From positions 1,984,001 through 2,048,000 of the forward strand of contig NZ_CP022316.1 in assembly GCF_002216795.1 (NCBI RefSeq): DNA of 64,000 nucleotides. The letters run 5' to 3'. Positions 1-8,835 of this stretch are shown piece after piece. The notes below the pieces were generated by a model. It saw only the letters and a program-made list of their open reading frames with translations. It did not search any database and was not told the origin of the DNA. The position numbers and the translations under genes are program-made. Position 1 is the first letter of the stretch. The number at the start of each line of letters is the position of its first letter. This DNA comes from Brachybacterium avium. Lineage in GTDB: Bacteria > Actinomycetota > Actinomycetes > Actinomycetales > Dermabacteraceae.

Positions 1-937
1 TGGTGGGGAACGGACCGAAGCCGAGCAGGCCGTCCTGCACGAAGCTGCCCCCTCCGGACTTCATGCTGCCGTAGGTCCAACCGCCGTGGAGCATGAGAGC
101 GGCCTTGTTCGACCACAGCAGCGCCTGGTCGGTGTTGGAATCCGCGGCCATGGACTCGAACCCCTTCGCGAAGGCGTTCTCCGAGATCAGCTCCTCGACC
201 TTCCGGCCCATCTCGACCACGGAGTCATCCAGCCATGCGTCCTTTTCGCCGGCGGCGATCCGATCGAACACCTCGGCGCCGCCGATGCGGTCCAGCAGGT
301 ACTCCAGCCACATCATCGACGTCCACCGGGACTGCCCGGCGAGGGAGATCGGGGCGACGCCGGCCGAGTTCGCCTTCTCGACCACGGCCATCAGGTCTTC
401 CCAGGTCTCGGGTGCCTCGGCGCCGAGATCCTCGAGCACCTTCTTGTTGTTGAACATGATGATCGGCTGGGTCGCGCCGATGGGGAGGGCGTAGATCTTC
501 TCGTCGACCGTCGCTGCGTTCCACACGGAGTCGACGAAACGGTCCTTGAAGTCGGAGTTCTCCTCCAGCCAGTCGGTGAGGTCCTCGACCTGTGACTCCT
601 GGGCGTAGGTGCGCAGGCCGCCACCGCCCCAGCCGTAGATGATCGTGGGCGCCTCACCGGCACCGATCGCGGTGCGGATCTTCTGCTTGTACGCATCGTT
701 CTGGAAGAAGGTGACGTCCAGGGTGCCCTCGTCGAGCTCGTTGAACGCGTCGATCGAGTTCTGGTAGATGTCCTCATTGGGCTGGCCGCTGAGCTGCCAG
801 ATGCTGGCCGAGTCGCCGCCGCCCCCGCCACCGCTGCCGCCGCCGGGACCGGAGGTGCCGCAGGCGGCGAGGGTGAGCGCGGAGAGGCCGGCTGTGGCCC
901 CCAGCATGGAACGGCGGGAAAGTGTGTGAGTGTTCAT
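1..937 (-). CDS. Sugar ABC transporter substrate-binding lipoprotein (partial, 3' end outside window)
   Basis: Family 1 extracellular solute-binding protein of a carbohydrate (CUT1) ABC importer. The N-terminus reads MNTHTLSRRSMLGATAGLSA and then LTLAACG: a twin-arginine-like signal followed by a lipobox, so the protein should be a membrane-anchored lipoprotein outside the cell. A Gly/Ser-rich linker follows, then a typical binding fold (WGWGGGGLRTYA-type, QPIIMFNNKKVLEDLG, PETWEDLM). The ATG at 937 is preceded by AGGAGT. The last third of the gene, and probably its permease genes, lie left of the window. It is divergent from the GH3 gene and next to xylan genes, so xylo-oligosaccharides are the likely ligand; that is inference from context. 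Confidence 0.85.
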   Translation of the reverse strand, partial: MNTHTLSRRSMLGATAGLSALTLAACGTSGPGGGSGGGGGGDSASIWQLSGQPNEDIYQNSIDAFNELDEGTLDVTFFQNDAYKQKIRTAIGAGEAPTIIYGWGGGGLRTYAQESQVEDLTDWLEENSDFKDRFVDSVWNAATVDEKIYALPIGATQPIIMFNNKKVLEDLGAEAPETWEDLMAVVEKANSAGVAPISLAGQSRWTSMMWLEYLLDRIGGAEVFDRIAAGEKDAWLDDSVVEMGRKVEELISENAFAKGFESMAADSNTDQALLWSNKAALMLHGGWTYGSMKSGGGSFVQDGLLGFGPFPT

Positions 938-1024
938 GACCTACTCCTGATGTCGACGGTGACGGGGTGCAGCGGCTAGGTGGGGTCCACGAGGCTCACC
1001 TTGGTAAGTGCTATTAACTTACAA

Positions 1025-1033
1025 ACTGAAAGT
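1025..1033. promoter_or_regulatory. Candidate LacI-type operator (ACTGAAAGT) upstream of the binding-protein gene
   Basis: The 9-bp palindrome ACTGAAAGT lies about 90 bp upstream of the binding-protein start, in the 348-bp gap between that gene and the GH3 gene. The same 9-mer, within a similar context (read on the minus strand GCAAC, then TTTCAGTT), recurs at 14225-14233 beside the acetylxylan esterase and LacI genes. Shared control by the LacI protein at 14348 is inferred. Confidence 0.4.
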
Positions 1034-1155
1034 GTTGCGGTCAAGCCGTGTGGAGTTTCGGAATGGCAACGATCTGTCGACCACTCCAGTTGGGTGCGCC
1101 GATTCGCTCGGCGCGACGGCGGTCGCACCGCCGAGAGCTCGCTCCCTACGGGGTG

Positions 1156-1185
1156 TTGACCAGTGGTCATCGCCTGGCCTAGCCT
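1156..1185 (+). promoter_or_regulatory. Putative GH3 promoter with a palindrome over the -35 box
   Basis: TTGACC (1156-1161) and TAGCCT (1180-1185) have an 18-bp spacer and face the GH3 gene. The -35 box lies inside a perfect 13-bp palindrome, TGACCAGTGGTCA (1157-1169), a good position for a repressor. Confidence 0.4.
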
Positions 1186-1205
1186 GTCACCCATCGAAAG
1201 TATGC

Positions 1206-1217
1206 AGAAAGCTTTCT
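1206..1217. promoter_or_regulatory. Perfect 12-bp palindrome AGAAAGCTTTCT upstream of the GH3 gene
   Basis: The palindrome lies about 70 bp before the GH3 start codon and just downstream of the putative promoter. The core GAAAGCTT recurs near 5955, in the leader of the second binding-protein gene. It may be an operator of the xylan regulon; no binding protein can be assigned from sequence. Confidence 0.35.
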
Positions 1218-1285
1218 AAAACTGCCTGAAACGATTGGGCGGGACGGGTGCCTGCACCCTCGAGCGACGTGCGAAGGAGCACCTC

Positions 1286-3666
1286 ATGACCGTTGCCCCG
1301 TGGAGAGACCCCTCGTTGAGCGTCGACGAGCGCGTCGACACGCTGCTCGCCGACCTCGAGCCGAAGGAGAAGATCGCCCAGCTCGGGAGCTATTGGAAGC
1401 GTCCTGAGATCGGTGACGCCGAGGGCTTCGCGCCCATGCAGTCCACTTTCGACGAAGGGCGTGATCCCTTCGAGGAGGCGGTCCGGAACGGGCTCGGGCA
1501 CATCACCCGCGCCTACGGGAGTGCCCCGCTCAGCTCCCAGGAAGGCGTGGAGAACCTGCGTCGGATGCAGGTCGCCGTCACGGCGGGCTCCCCGCACGGC
1601 ATTCCGGCAATAGCGCATGAGGAATGCCTGACCGGGATCATGGCCCATGAAGCCACCACCTACCCGGCGGCGATCGCCTGGGGCGCCTCCTTCGCGCCGG
1701 AGCTGATCCACGAGATGGCCGCTCGCATCGGCGCGGACATGCAAGCGATCGGCACCCACCACGGACTGTCGCCGGTCCTCGACGTCGTGCGCGACTACCG
1801 CTGGGGCCGCATCGAAGAGACCATGGGCGAGGATCCATACCTCACAGGCATCCTCGCCACCGAGTACGTCAAGGGACTGCAGAGCAGCGGGGTCATCGCG
1901 ACTCTCAAGCACTTCGCCGGCCACGCCGCCTCCCGCGCAGGCCGCAACCACGCGCCAGTCTCCATCGGCATGCGGGAGCTGCAGGAGATCGATCTGGTGC
2001 CCTTCGAGATGGCCGTGCGCCTGGGCGGGGCCCGCTCCGTGATGAACTCCTATGCCGATATCGACGGCATCGCTCCCGCCGCCAGCCGCTGGCTGATGAC
2101 GGAGCTGCTGCGCGACACCTGGGGCTTCGAGGGGACCGTGGTCTCCGACTACTGGGCCGTGAACTTCCTGCAATCCATGCACCGCGTCGTGGAGACCACC
2201 CGGGACGCTGCGGTGACCACCCTGCGCGCCGGCATGGACGTCGAGCTCCCCGAGACCAACACCTTCCCCGAGCTGCTCGATGCCATCGAGGCCGGCGAGC
2301 TCGAGGTGGAGGTGCTCGACACTGCGGTGCGCCGCGTGCTGCGCCAGAAGATCGAGCTCGGTCTGCTGGACCCCGACTTCGACCCTGCCACCACCGGTGA
2401 GGCGATCGACCTGGATCCGGCGGAGAACCGCGACCTCGCCCGGAGGGTCGCCGAGGAGTCGATCGTGCTGCTGCGCAACGACGCCTCGACGCTGCCGCTC
2501 GCCGAGCCCGGGCGCATCGCCCTGATCGGACCCAGCGCCGTCGAGCCGCGCGCATTCCTCGGCTGCTACAGCTTCACCAACCACGTCCTCTCCCGGCTGG
2601 AGGACAACGGCACCTCGGTGGCCGTGCCCTCGCTCGCCGAGGCGCTGGCCGACGAGTTCCCGAGCTCGACCGTCACCGCCGTCGCCGGCACCGACTTCCT
2701 CGGCGCCGACAGATCCGGCATCGCGGAGGCAGTGAGCGCCGCCGAGGCCGCAGACATCGCAGTCCTCGCCGTGGGCGACATCGCCGGCCTCTTCGGAGCC
2801 GGTACCTCCGGGGAGGGCTGCGACGTGGCGGACCTCCAACTGCCCGGCTCCCAGCATGAGCTGGTCGAGTCCGTCCTCGCCACCGGCACTCCGGTGGTCC
2901 TGGTGCTGGTCACCGGTCGCCCCTATGCACTCGGAGCCTACGTCGACCGCTGCTCCGCGATCGTGCAGGCGTTCATGCCCGGCGAGGAGGGCGGCAGCGC
3001 CCTGGCCGGTGTCCTCTCCGGCAGGGTGAACCCCTCCGGTCGCCTGCCCATCGGGATCCCCGGAGGCATGGGCGGGCAGCCCGGCACCTATCTCGCCCCG
3101 GTCCTCGCCTGGGTCAGCGACGGGATCTCGAACATCGACCCCAAGCCGCTGTTCCCCTTCGGCTTCGGGACCGGTTACACCCGCTTCGAGTACTCGGACC
3201 TGCAACTGTCCGCGCTGGAGATCGCCGCCGACGGCACCGTGGAGATCTCCGCGACCGTCACCAACGTCGGCGATCGGGATGGCAAAGAGGTCGCCCAGCT
3301 CTACCTCAGCGATCCCGTCGCCTCCGTTGTGCGTCCGCTCAAGCGACTGGTCGGCTTCGCCAAGATGGAGCTGGCGGCGGGGAGAGCGCACGCGTCGCCT
3401 TCCGCCTCCACACCGATCGCACGTCCTTCCTCGGACCTGAACACCAGCGGATCGTCGAGCCCGGAGAGTTCCGGGTCCGCGTGGGCTCCTCGAGCGAGGA
3501 TGTGACTCTCGAGGGCTCATTCCGTGTGACCGGGGCGGTGCGCAGGGTCGGCGATGGCGAACGGGTGCTGGACACCCCCGTCGAGGTCATGGCGATCGAC
3601 AGAGCCACCGCATCGGCCCCGCCGAAGTCGCGGGAAGAGCCGGCACCGGCCGGTGGTGTCCGATGA
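1286..3666 (+). CDS. GH3 beta-glucosidase/beta-xylosidase (apparent frameshift at 3379-3382)
   Basis: Cytoplasmic glycoside hydrolase family 3 enzyme, probably removing xylose (or glucose) from the non-reducing ends of imported oligosaccharides. The ATG at 1286 has AAGGAG upstream. The (beta/alpha)8 domain contains GLSPVLDVVRDYRWGR, LKHFAGH and the nucleophile region TVVSDYWAV. The alpha/beta sandwich domain follows, then a fibronectin-like C-terminal domain. The reading frame breaks at the GGGG run 3379-3382; adding one G lets the Fn3-like domain continue (ESARVAFRLHTDR, EPGEFRVRVG) to a stop at 3664-3666, giving 793 aa. That stop overlaps the ATG of the next gene, as expected in an intact operon. 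Without repair the protein would end at 3505 with a scrambled tail. Substrate preference cannot be fixed from sequence. Confidence 0.85.
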
Positions 3667-4916
3667 CCGCAGCGTCGGCGCCGCCGGGACGGATCGAAAC
3701 TCTCGAGCTGCAGATCATCGACACGGAGGGAGCCCCGCGAGCAGGGGCGGCAGTCTCCGTCGAGCAGACCTCGCATGCCTTCGGCTTCGGCTGCACCGCG
3801 TTCGGAATGCCGGTGACGGACTGCGACCGCGAGCAGGACCCGGCGGGCGCGGCGCTCGCCGACCAATGGATGGGCCTGTTCAACGCGGCGACCCTGCCGT
3901 TCTACTGGCGCTGGTTCGAGCCGCAGCCCGACGGGCCCACGGACGCTGCCCGGCTGCGCGTGCTGGCCGAGCACCTGAACTCCCACGGTGTGCGCCTGAA
4001 AGGGCACCCGCTGCTCTGGCACACGCTCGCCCCGACCTGGTTGATGGACCGTGACGACCAGGCCGTCGAGGAGGCCATCCGCGCTCGCGTCTCTCGCGAG
4101 GCCGGGGAGTTCGCCGGTCTTGTGGACCAATGGGATGCCATCAACGAGACGGTGATCCTGCCGGTGTTCGAGGCCGAGGAGAACGCGGTGACGCGTCTGG
4201 CCCGAGCGCGCGGCCGGATGCACGTCATCCGCCTCGCCGTCGACGCCGCACGGGCCGCGAACCCCGCGGCGCACCTGGTGCTGAACGACTTCGACCTCAG
4301 CAGCGACTACGAGGACGTCATCGAGGAGTGCCTCGAGGCCGGCGTGCAGATCGACGCCATCGGCCTGCAGACGCACATGCACCAGGGATATCGGGGCCAG
4401 GAGCAGATCGCCGAGGTGCTCGAGCGCTTCTCCCGCTTCGGCCTGCCGCTGCAGATGACGGAGACGACGCTGCTCTCCGGCGACCTGATGCCCGCGCACA
4501 TCGTGGACCTCAACGACTACGCGGTCGACTCCTGGCCGTCTACGCCCGAGGGGGAGGCGCGCCAGGCCGAGGAGCTCGTGAGCCACTACCGCACCGTGCT
4601 CGACAACCCCGCGACCGAGTCTCTGACCTACTGGGGCCTCGACGACGCCACGGCATGGCTGGGCGCCCCAGCCGGCCTGATCCGGCGCGACGGCTCCCCG
4701 AAACCCGGATACGACGCGCTGAAGCAACTGATCACCGAGGACTGGTGGATCGATCGCGAGGAGCACCGCAGCGACGGGGCTGGAACCGTGCAGCTGCACG
4801 GCTTCGCCGGCGAATATCGCGTCGAGGTCGACGGGACGGTGCACGAGGTGAGCATCCCCCGGGGCGGTGGCACCGTCCGCATGAGCGGGGGAGCGGGGAC
4901 CGTGCTGGTGAGCTGA
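3663..4916 (+). CDS. GH10 endo-1,4-beta-xylanase, intracellular type
   Basis: Family 10 xylanase of 417 aa without a signal peptide, so it probably cleaves imported xylo-oligosaccharides in the cytoplasm. A short N-terminal beta region (IETLELQIIDTEG, HAFGFGC) resembles the lead-in of intracellular GH10 proteins. The (beta/alpha)8 domain shows KGHPLLWHTLAP, the acid/base glutamate in WDAINETV and the nucleophile in QMTETTLLS. The end (residues ~360-417) is a small beta-rich tail. The ATG overlaps the stop of the GH3 gene (ATGA), so the two are translationally coupled. Codon use matches its neighbours. Confidence 0.9.
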   Translation: MTAASAPPGRIETLELQIIDTEGAPRAGAAVSVEQTSHAFGFGCTAFGMPVTDCDREQDPAGAALADQWMGLFNAATLPFYWRWFEPQPDGPTDAARLRVLAEHLNSHGVRLKGHPLLWHTLAPTWLMDRDDQAVEEAIRARVSREAGEFAGLVDQWDAINETVILPVFEAEENAVTRLARARGRMHVIRLAVDAARAANPAAHLVLNDFDLSSDYEDVIEECLEAGVQIDAIGLQTHMHQGYRGQEQIAEVLERFSRFGLPLQMTETTLLSGDLMPAHIVDLNDYAVDSWPSTPEGEARQAEELVSHYRTVLDNPATESLTYWGLDDATAWLGAPAGLIRRDGSPKPGYDALKQLITEDWWIDREEHRSDGAGTVQLHGFAGEYRVEVDGTVHEVSIPRGGGTVRMSGGAGTVLVS

Positions 4917-5010
4917 CGATGTCGCTCGCAGGGAGCGGCCCACCGGCTGTCCCCCGGGGTGCAGTCCGGGCCCGGGTCCGCGCGTTCCCTCTCATCCCCT
5001 GCTCGCCGGG

Positions 5011-5703
5011 TCAGGCCTCCACGAGGGGATCTGCAGGGGCGATGAAACTCTCCATGAGCAGCTCCGCCACCGGCCGCTCGGAGGCCCACAGGGCGAAGAC
5101 CAGCAGCGACGCGGTGAACAGCAGCAGGAACTCACCGATCACCAGCACGATGCCGAGTGTCAGCACTCCCAGCGACAGCAGTGACAGCGTGGACAGCGGC
5201 TTCGTCAGCAGCGTGAACGCAGTCAGCCGGTACACGTCGCGGAGGCGGAAGCTGAACCGGGAGACGATCGAGAGTGCTCGGACCAGGACCAGCAGCGCCG
5301 CCGCCCCCACCACCAGGAAGACGATGTCGACCGTGCCGATGCCGCGGGATCCGGCCCGGGCCAGGTTGAACATCGCCAGGGCAAGCACGAGCATCACCGG
5401 GGTGCCCACCGTGAGGCTCTCCAACGCATTGAGCCGGTACCCCCGCAGGAACTGCCGGGCAGGGACCAGCTCCCGCTCCTCCCGCCAGGACCGGCACGCA
5501 TACAGCGCCGCCGAGAGGGCCGGCAGCAGCGGCAGTGCCGCGACCACGAACAGCAGTGAGCTCAGCGCCGACGGGGACATCACCGTCCATAGCAGGACCG
5601 TCGGCGCGGCGGCCAGCACGAGCAGCACGTCGATCACCAGGAACCAGTAGACGCCCTCGGTGAGGTCCGTGAACAGGCTGCGGGGGCGACGAGGTGGCGT
5701 CAT
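5011..5703 (-). CDS. DUF624 (YesL-like) membrane protein
   Basis: A 230-aa integral membrane protein with about five hydrophobic segments (VYWFLVIDVLLVLAAAP, LLFVVAALPLLPALSAALYA, VMLVLALAMFNLA and others). It matches the DUF624/YesL family, which is often encoded beside oligosaccharide ABC importers lacking their own ATPase, as here. The molecular role of the family is not established. The ATG at 5703 has AGGAGG upstream. It is transcribed away from the importer operon and ends tail-to-tail with the GH10 gene. Confidence 0.75.
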   Translation of the reverse strand: MTPPRRPRSLFTDLTEGVYWFLVIDVLLVLAAAPTVLLWTVMSPSALSSLLFVVAALPLLPALSAALYACRSWREERELVPARQFLRGYRLNALESLTVGTPVMLVLALAMFNLARAGSRGIGTVDIVFLVVGAAALLVLVRALSIVSRFSFRLRDVYRLTAFTLLTKPLSTLSLLSLGVLTLGIVLVIGEFLLLFTASLLVFALWASERPVAELLMESFIAPADPLVEA

Positions 5704-5758
5704 GGCTCCTCCTGGAGGCGGCAGAGTGCCGCCGACGACGGCATCAACCCATCATGCC

Positions 5759-5769
5759 CGAAAGTTTCG
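5759..5769. promoter_or_regulatory. CGAAAGTTTCG palindrome, xylanase-type operator
   Basis: A perfect 11-bp palindrome in the 455-bp divergent gap between the DUF624 gene and the binding-protein gene. It fits the CGAAA-N-TTTCG pattern known from actinobacterial xylan/xylose regulons (for example Streptomyces BxlR-type and xylanase promoters). It is about 56 bp upstream of the DUF624 start; function is inferred. Confidence 0.5.
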
Positions 5770-5896
5770 TTCTTTGTCGAGGCGTAGTTATAGAAATGTT
5801 ACCTTCTGGCCTCGTGATATTGGGTACGAAATCAGGCAGGGTCGAGGTTGTTCAACCAGCCCATGGCTGCTTTCGCGGATGCCCGCATGCGATCGG

Positions 5897-5943
5897 GAAG
5901 TTTTCGGGAACTTCTTGACCAATGTCACATCCGCGGCTACGTT
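5897..5943 (+). promoter_or_regulatory. Putative promoter and operator of the importer operon
   Basis: An inverted repeat GAAGTT-N6-AACTTC (5897-5914) directly abuts a -35 box TTGACC (5915-5920); a -10-like TACGTT (5938-5943) follows after 17 bp. This gives a leader of roughly 210 nt before the binding-protein gene, which also contains a GAAAGCTT motif near 5955. No other feature is evident in the rest of the leader. Confidence 0.45.
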
Positions 5944-6158
5944 GAGTTCACACCGAAAGCTTGACGAAAATCTCGGCAACTCCCGCGGCATGGTCGCCGG
6001 CAGGGGTGGCGCACGAGAGGCCCGTCCGGCCGGTTCGGTCGGGACGTGATCACGGGGTCGTGAGCGCACCCGAGTCCGCGAGGTATCCGCAGCACCGCGT
6101 TCGATTCGCCCTTCGCCGCACCATTCGGTCCGGCTCTGACATTGATGAGGAGACGGCC

Positions 6159-7826
6159 ATGACCACGCCCCGCCCCTTCCCCTTCGCTCCTACCCGACGC
6201 AGCTTCGTCGGCCTCTCCGCCGCGGCCTTCGCCACCGTGGCCCTGTCCTCCTGCGGCTCCGGCGCCGAAGAGGAGGTCGACCTCGGTTCGCAGAACGTCG
6301 GCGCGATGGAGGGCTACGCGGCGGACACCCAGTTCACGGCGAGCGAGCCCTTCACGGTCAGCATGCTGTGGACCGACTGGCCCGAGGTGCCTGTCGAGGA
6401 CTCCTGGCGGATCTTCGAGCACATCAAGGAGCTCACCAACGTCGAGATCACGCTGACCCACATCCCCTTCTCCGACGCCACCGAGAAGAGGAGCCTCCTC
6501 ATCAGCGCCGGAGACGCCCCGACGCTGGTGCCGCTGGTCTACACCGGCGAAGACTCCCCCTTCGTCTCCTCCGGTGCTGTGGTCCCGCTGAGCGACTATG
6601 CGGATCAGATGCCGAACTTCCAGAAGTACGTCGAGGAGTGGGACCTCGGCGAGATGATCAACAACCTCAAGCAGGCTGACGGCAAGTACTACATGATGCC
6701 GGGCCTGCAGGAGGTCTCCGTGCCCGTGTTCAGCCTCGTCGTCCGCAAGGACGTCTTCGAGGAGCTCACCGGAGCGGTCCCGAACACCTGGGAGGAACTC
6801 CATGAAGGGCTCAAGCTCATCAAGGAGAAGTACCCCGACGCAGTGCCGCTGGCGGATGGCTTCGAGGCCCAGTCCATGCTCAACTATGCAGCCCACGCTT
6901 TCGGGACGAAGGCCGGCTGGGGCTTCGGCGACGGCGCCATCGACGACGGCGGCGAGCTCGTCTATGCCCCGAGCATGGAGGGGTACAAGCAGATGGTCGA
7001 ACTCTTCCGCGACCTGGTGGCGGATGGTCTGCTCGATCAGGAATCCCTCACCGCATCGAACGACGGCAGCGGTGCGGCATCGGTCGGTGAGAAGTTCGCC
7101 GCTGAGACCTGCTTCGCCGCGTCCGGCTCCTCCGGCACCGCGATCGAATTCGCCCAGGCCCTCGATGAGACCGTGGGGGAGGGAAACTACGCGGTCACGC
7201 TCATTCCACCGCCCGCCGGACCGGCCGGCGACAAGGTCGAGCCACGCAATTTCTGGCACGGATTCATGCTCAACTCGCAGGTCACCCAGTCCGAGAATTT
7301 CCTGGCCACGCTGCAGTTCGTGGATTGGCTCTACTTCAACCCGGAGGCGCGCGAGATGCTGCGCTGGGGTGAGAAGGACGTGAACTACACCAAGTCCGGG
7401 GACACCATCGAGTTGAAGGACGACTTCTCGCTGGACGACTACGCGATCAACCCCGACGGCGAGACCGATATCAAGGTCGACCTGGGCTACTCCACCTTCC
7501 CGGCCGAGTCCACTGAGTCGCGGGCCCTCAAGGAGTCCTACAGCACTCCGGAGTTCGTCGAGTACATCGACGACGTGCTGTCCACACGCACCCCTCGCGA
7601 CCCGTTCCCGCCCACTCCGATGGATGAGACCGAGCTGGAGCAGGCCTCGCTGCTGGCGACCCCGATCAAGGACTCGGTGGACACCGCCACGCTGCAATTC
7701 ATCATGGGCGAGCGTGACATGAGCGAGTGGGACACGTTCCTGGGAGAACTGGAGGCCGCGGGCCTGCCGCGCTATCTCGAGCTGCTGAACACCGCTCGCC
7801 AGCGCTTCGACGAGGCGAACGGCTGA
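6159..7826 (+). CDS. LplA/YtcQ-type oligosaccharide-binding lipoprotein
   Basis: A 555-aa extracellular solute-binding protein of the large LplA (lipoprotein LipO) type. The signal has a twin-arginine motif (TRRSFVGLSAAAFATVA) and a lipobox ending LSSC, so it is probably Tat-exported and lipid-anchored. Conserved stretches include FTVSMLWTDWPE, MINNLKQADGKYYMMPGL and WHGFMLNSQV. The ATG at 6159 is preferred over longer in-frame starts because GAGGAGA lies just upstream and the signal peptide begins there. It is the first gene of a three-gene importer operon. It probably binds xylo- or aldotetraouronic oligosaccharides, inferred from neighbouring GH10, GH67 and CE7 genes. Confidence 0.88.
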   Translation: MTTPRPFPFAPTRRSFVGLSAAAFATVALSSCGSGAEEEVDLGSQNVGAMEGYAADTQFTASEPFTVSMLWTDWPEVPVEDSWRIFEHIKELTNVEITLTHIPFSDATEKRSLLISAGDAPTLVPLVYTGEDSPFVSSGAVVPLSDYADQMPNFQKYVEEWDLGEMINNLKQADGKYYMMPGLQEVSVPVFSLVVRKDVFEELTGAVPNTWEELHEGLKLIKEKYPDAVPLADGFEAQSMLNYAAHAFGTKAGWGFGDGAIDDGGELVYAPSMEGYKQMVELFRDLVADGLLDQESLTASNDGSGAASVGEKFAAETCFAASGSSGTAIEFAQALDETVGEGNYAVTLIPPPAGPAGDKVEPRNFWHGFMLNSQVTQSENFLATLQFVDWLYFNPEAREMLRWGEKDVNYTKSGDTIELKDDFSLDDYAINPDGETDIKVDLGYSTFPAESTESRALKESYSTPEFVEYIDDVLSTRTPRDPFPPTPMDETELEQASLLATPIKDSVDTATLQFIMGERDMSEWDTFLGELEAAGLPRYLELLNTARQRFDEANG

Positions 7827-7860
7827 GCTCGGCGGAGCGGCTGACGGAACCGGTGATCCC

Positions 7861-8835
7861 ATGACCCTTGCACAGACCCGGGAGGCTGCGGCGCAGCGCT
7901 CAGCGCCATCGCACCCGCCACCGAAGCCCCGACGGGGTAGCTGGAGACGAGCGCTGCGACGCGACTGGCCGCTGTACACCTTCGCGATCGCTCCGCTGGT
8001 CTTCCTCGCGATCTTCCGGTACCTGCCGATGCTCGGCAACGTGATCGCGTTCCGTCGGTTCCGGCCGGGCGGGAGCATCTTCGGCGACGAGTGGGTAGGA
8101 ACCCTCTACGTCGACATGTTCATCAACGACCCCGCGTTCTGGAACGTCTTCATGAACACGGCGATCATCGGCGGCATGACCCTCGTGGTCTGCTTCCCGC
8201 TGCCGATCGTCCTGGCTCTGATGCTCAACGAGGTCCGGAGGACGCACTTCAAGAAGATCGTCCAGTCGATCAGCTACCTGCCGCACTTCCTCTCGGTCGT
8301 GATCGTGGTGGGCATGGTCTACCAGCTGCTCTCGCTGCAGGGGACGGTCAATCAGATCACCGAGGCCTTCGGCGGGGACGCCGTGTCATTCCTGCAGAAG
8401 CCTGAATGGTTCCGCTTCATCTATGTGGCCTCCGAAGCCTGGCAGACCGTCGGGTGGGGCACCATCCTGTACCTCGCCGCGCTGACCGCAGTGGACGACT
8501 CCCTCTACGAGGCGGCCCGCATCGATGGGGCCAACCGCTGGAAGCAGACCTGGCACGTGACGATCCCGGGGATCCGGCCGACGATGGTCACGCTGCTGAT
8601 CCTCAACATCGGCAACTTCCTCAACGTCGGGTTCGAGAAGGTGCTCCTGCTGTACAACCCCATGACCTATTCGACCGGTGACGTGATCTCGACGTATCTC
8701 TACCGGGTGGGCCTGGTGTCCAACAACCTCAGCTATGCGGCAGCCATCGGCCTCTTCCAGGCGATCATCGGATTCGCGATGGTGATGACGGCCAATTACA
8801 TCTCGAAGCGATTGGTGGGGACCAGCCTGTGGTGA
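7861..8835 (+). CDS. LplB-type ABC sugar permease
   Basis: A 324-aa inner-membrane permease of the CUT1 importer, with about six membrane segments. A cytoplasmic Arg/Pro-rich N-terminus precedes WPLYTFAIAPLVFLAIFRYLP. The EAA loop that contacts the ATPase reads EAARIDGANRWKQTW, then HVTIPGIRPT. It starts 34 bp after the binding-protein gene and overlaps the next permease gene by a few bases. Confidence 0.9.
   Translation: MTLAQTREAAAQRSAPSHPPPKPRRGSWRRALRRDWPLYTFAIAPLVFLAIFRYLPMLGNVIAFRRFRPGGSIFGDEWVGTLYVDMFINDPAFWNVFMNTAIIGGMTLVVCFPLPIVLALMLNEVRRTHFKKIVQSISYLPHFLSVVIVVGMVYQLLSLQGTVNQITEAFGGDAVSFLQKPEWFRFIYVASEAWQTVGWGTILYLAALTAVDDSLYEAARIDGANRWKQTWHVTIPGIRPTMVTLLILNIGNFLNVGFEKVLLLYNPMTYSTGDVISTYLYRVGLVSNNLSYAAAIGLFQAIIGFAMVMTANYISKRLVGTSLW

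Noticed and set aside
3379..3382. Programmed ribosomal frameshift in the GH3 gene
   Set aside because: No slippery heptamer or stimulatory structure was seen, and the same type of break recurs in unrelated genes.
1187..3520. Long open frame antisense to the GH3 gene
   Set aside because: It mirrors the GH3 frame, has no recognisable domain, and its codons follow the complement of the GH3 codon bias. Many similar long antisense frames occur opposite every high-GC gene here.
4917..5010. Terminator between the GH10 gene and the DUF624 gene
   Set aside because: GC-rich self-complementary stretches exist (around GGGCCCGGG), but no stem was clearly better than chance.
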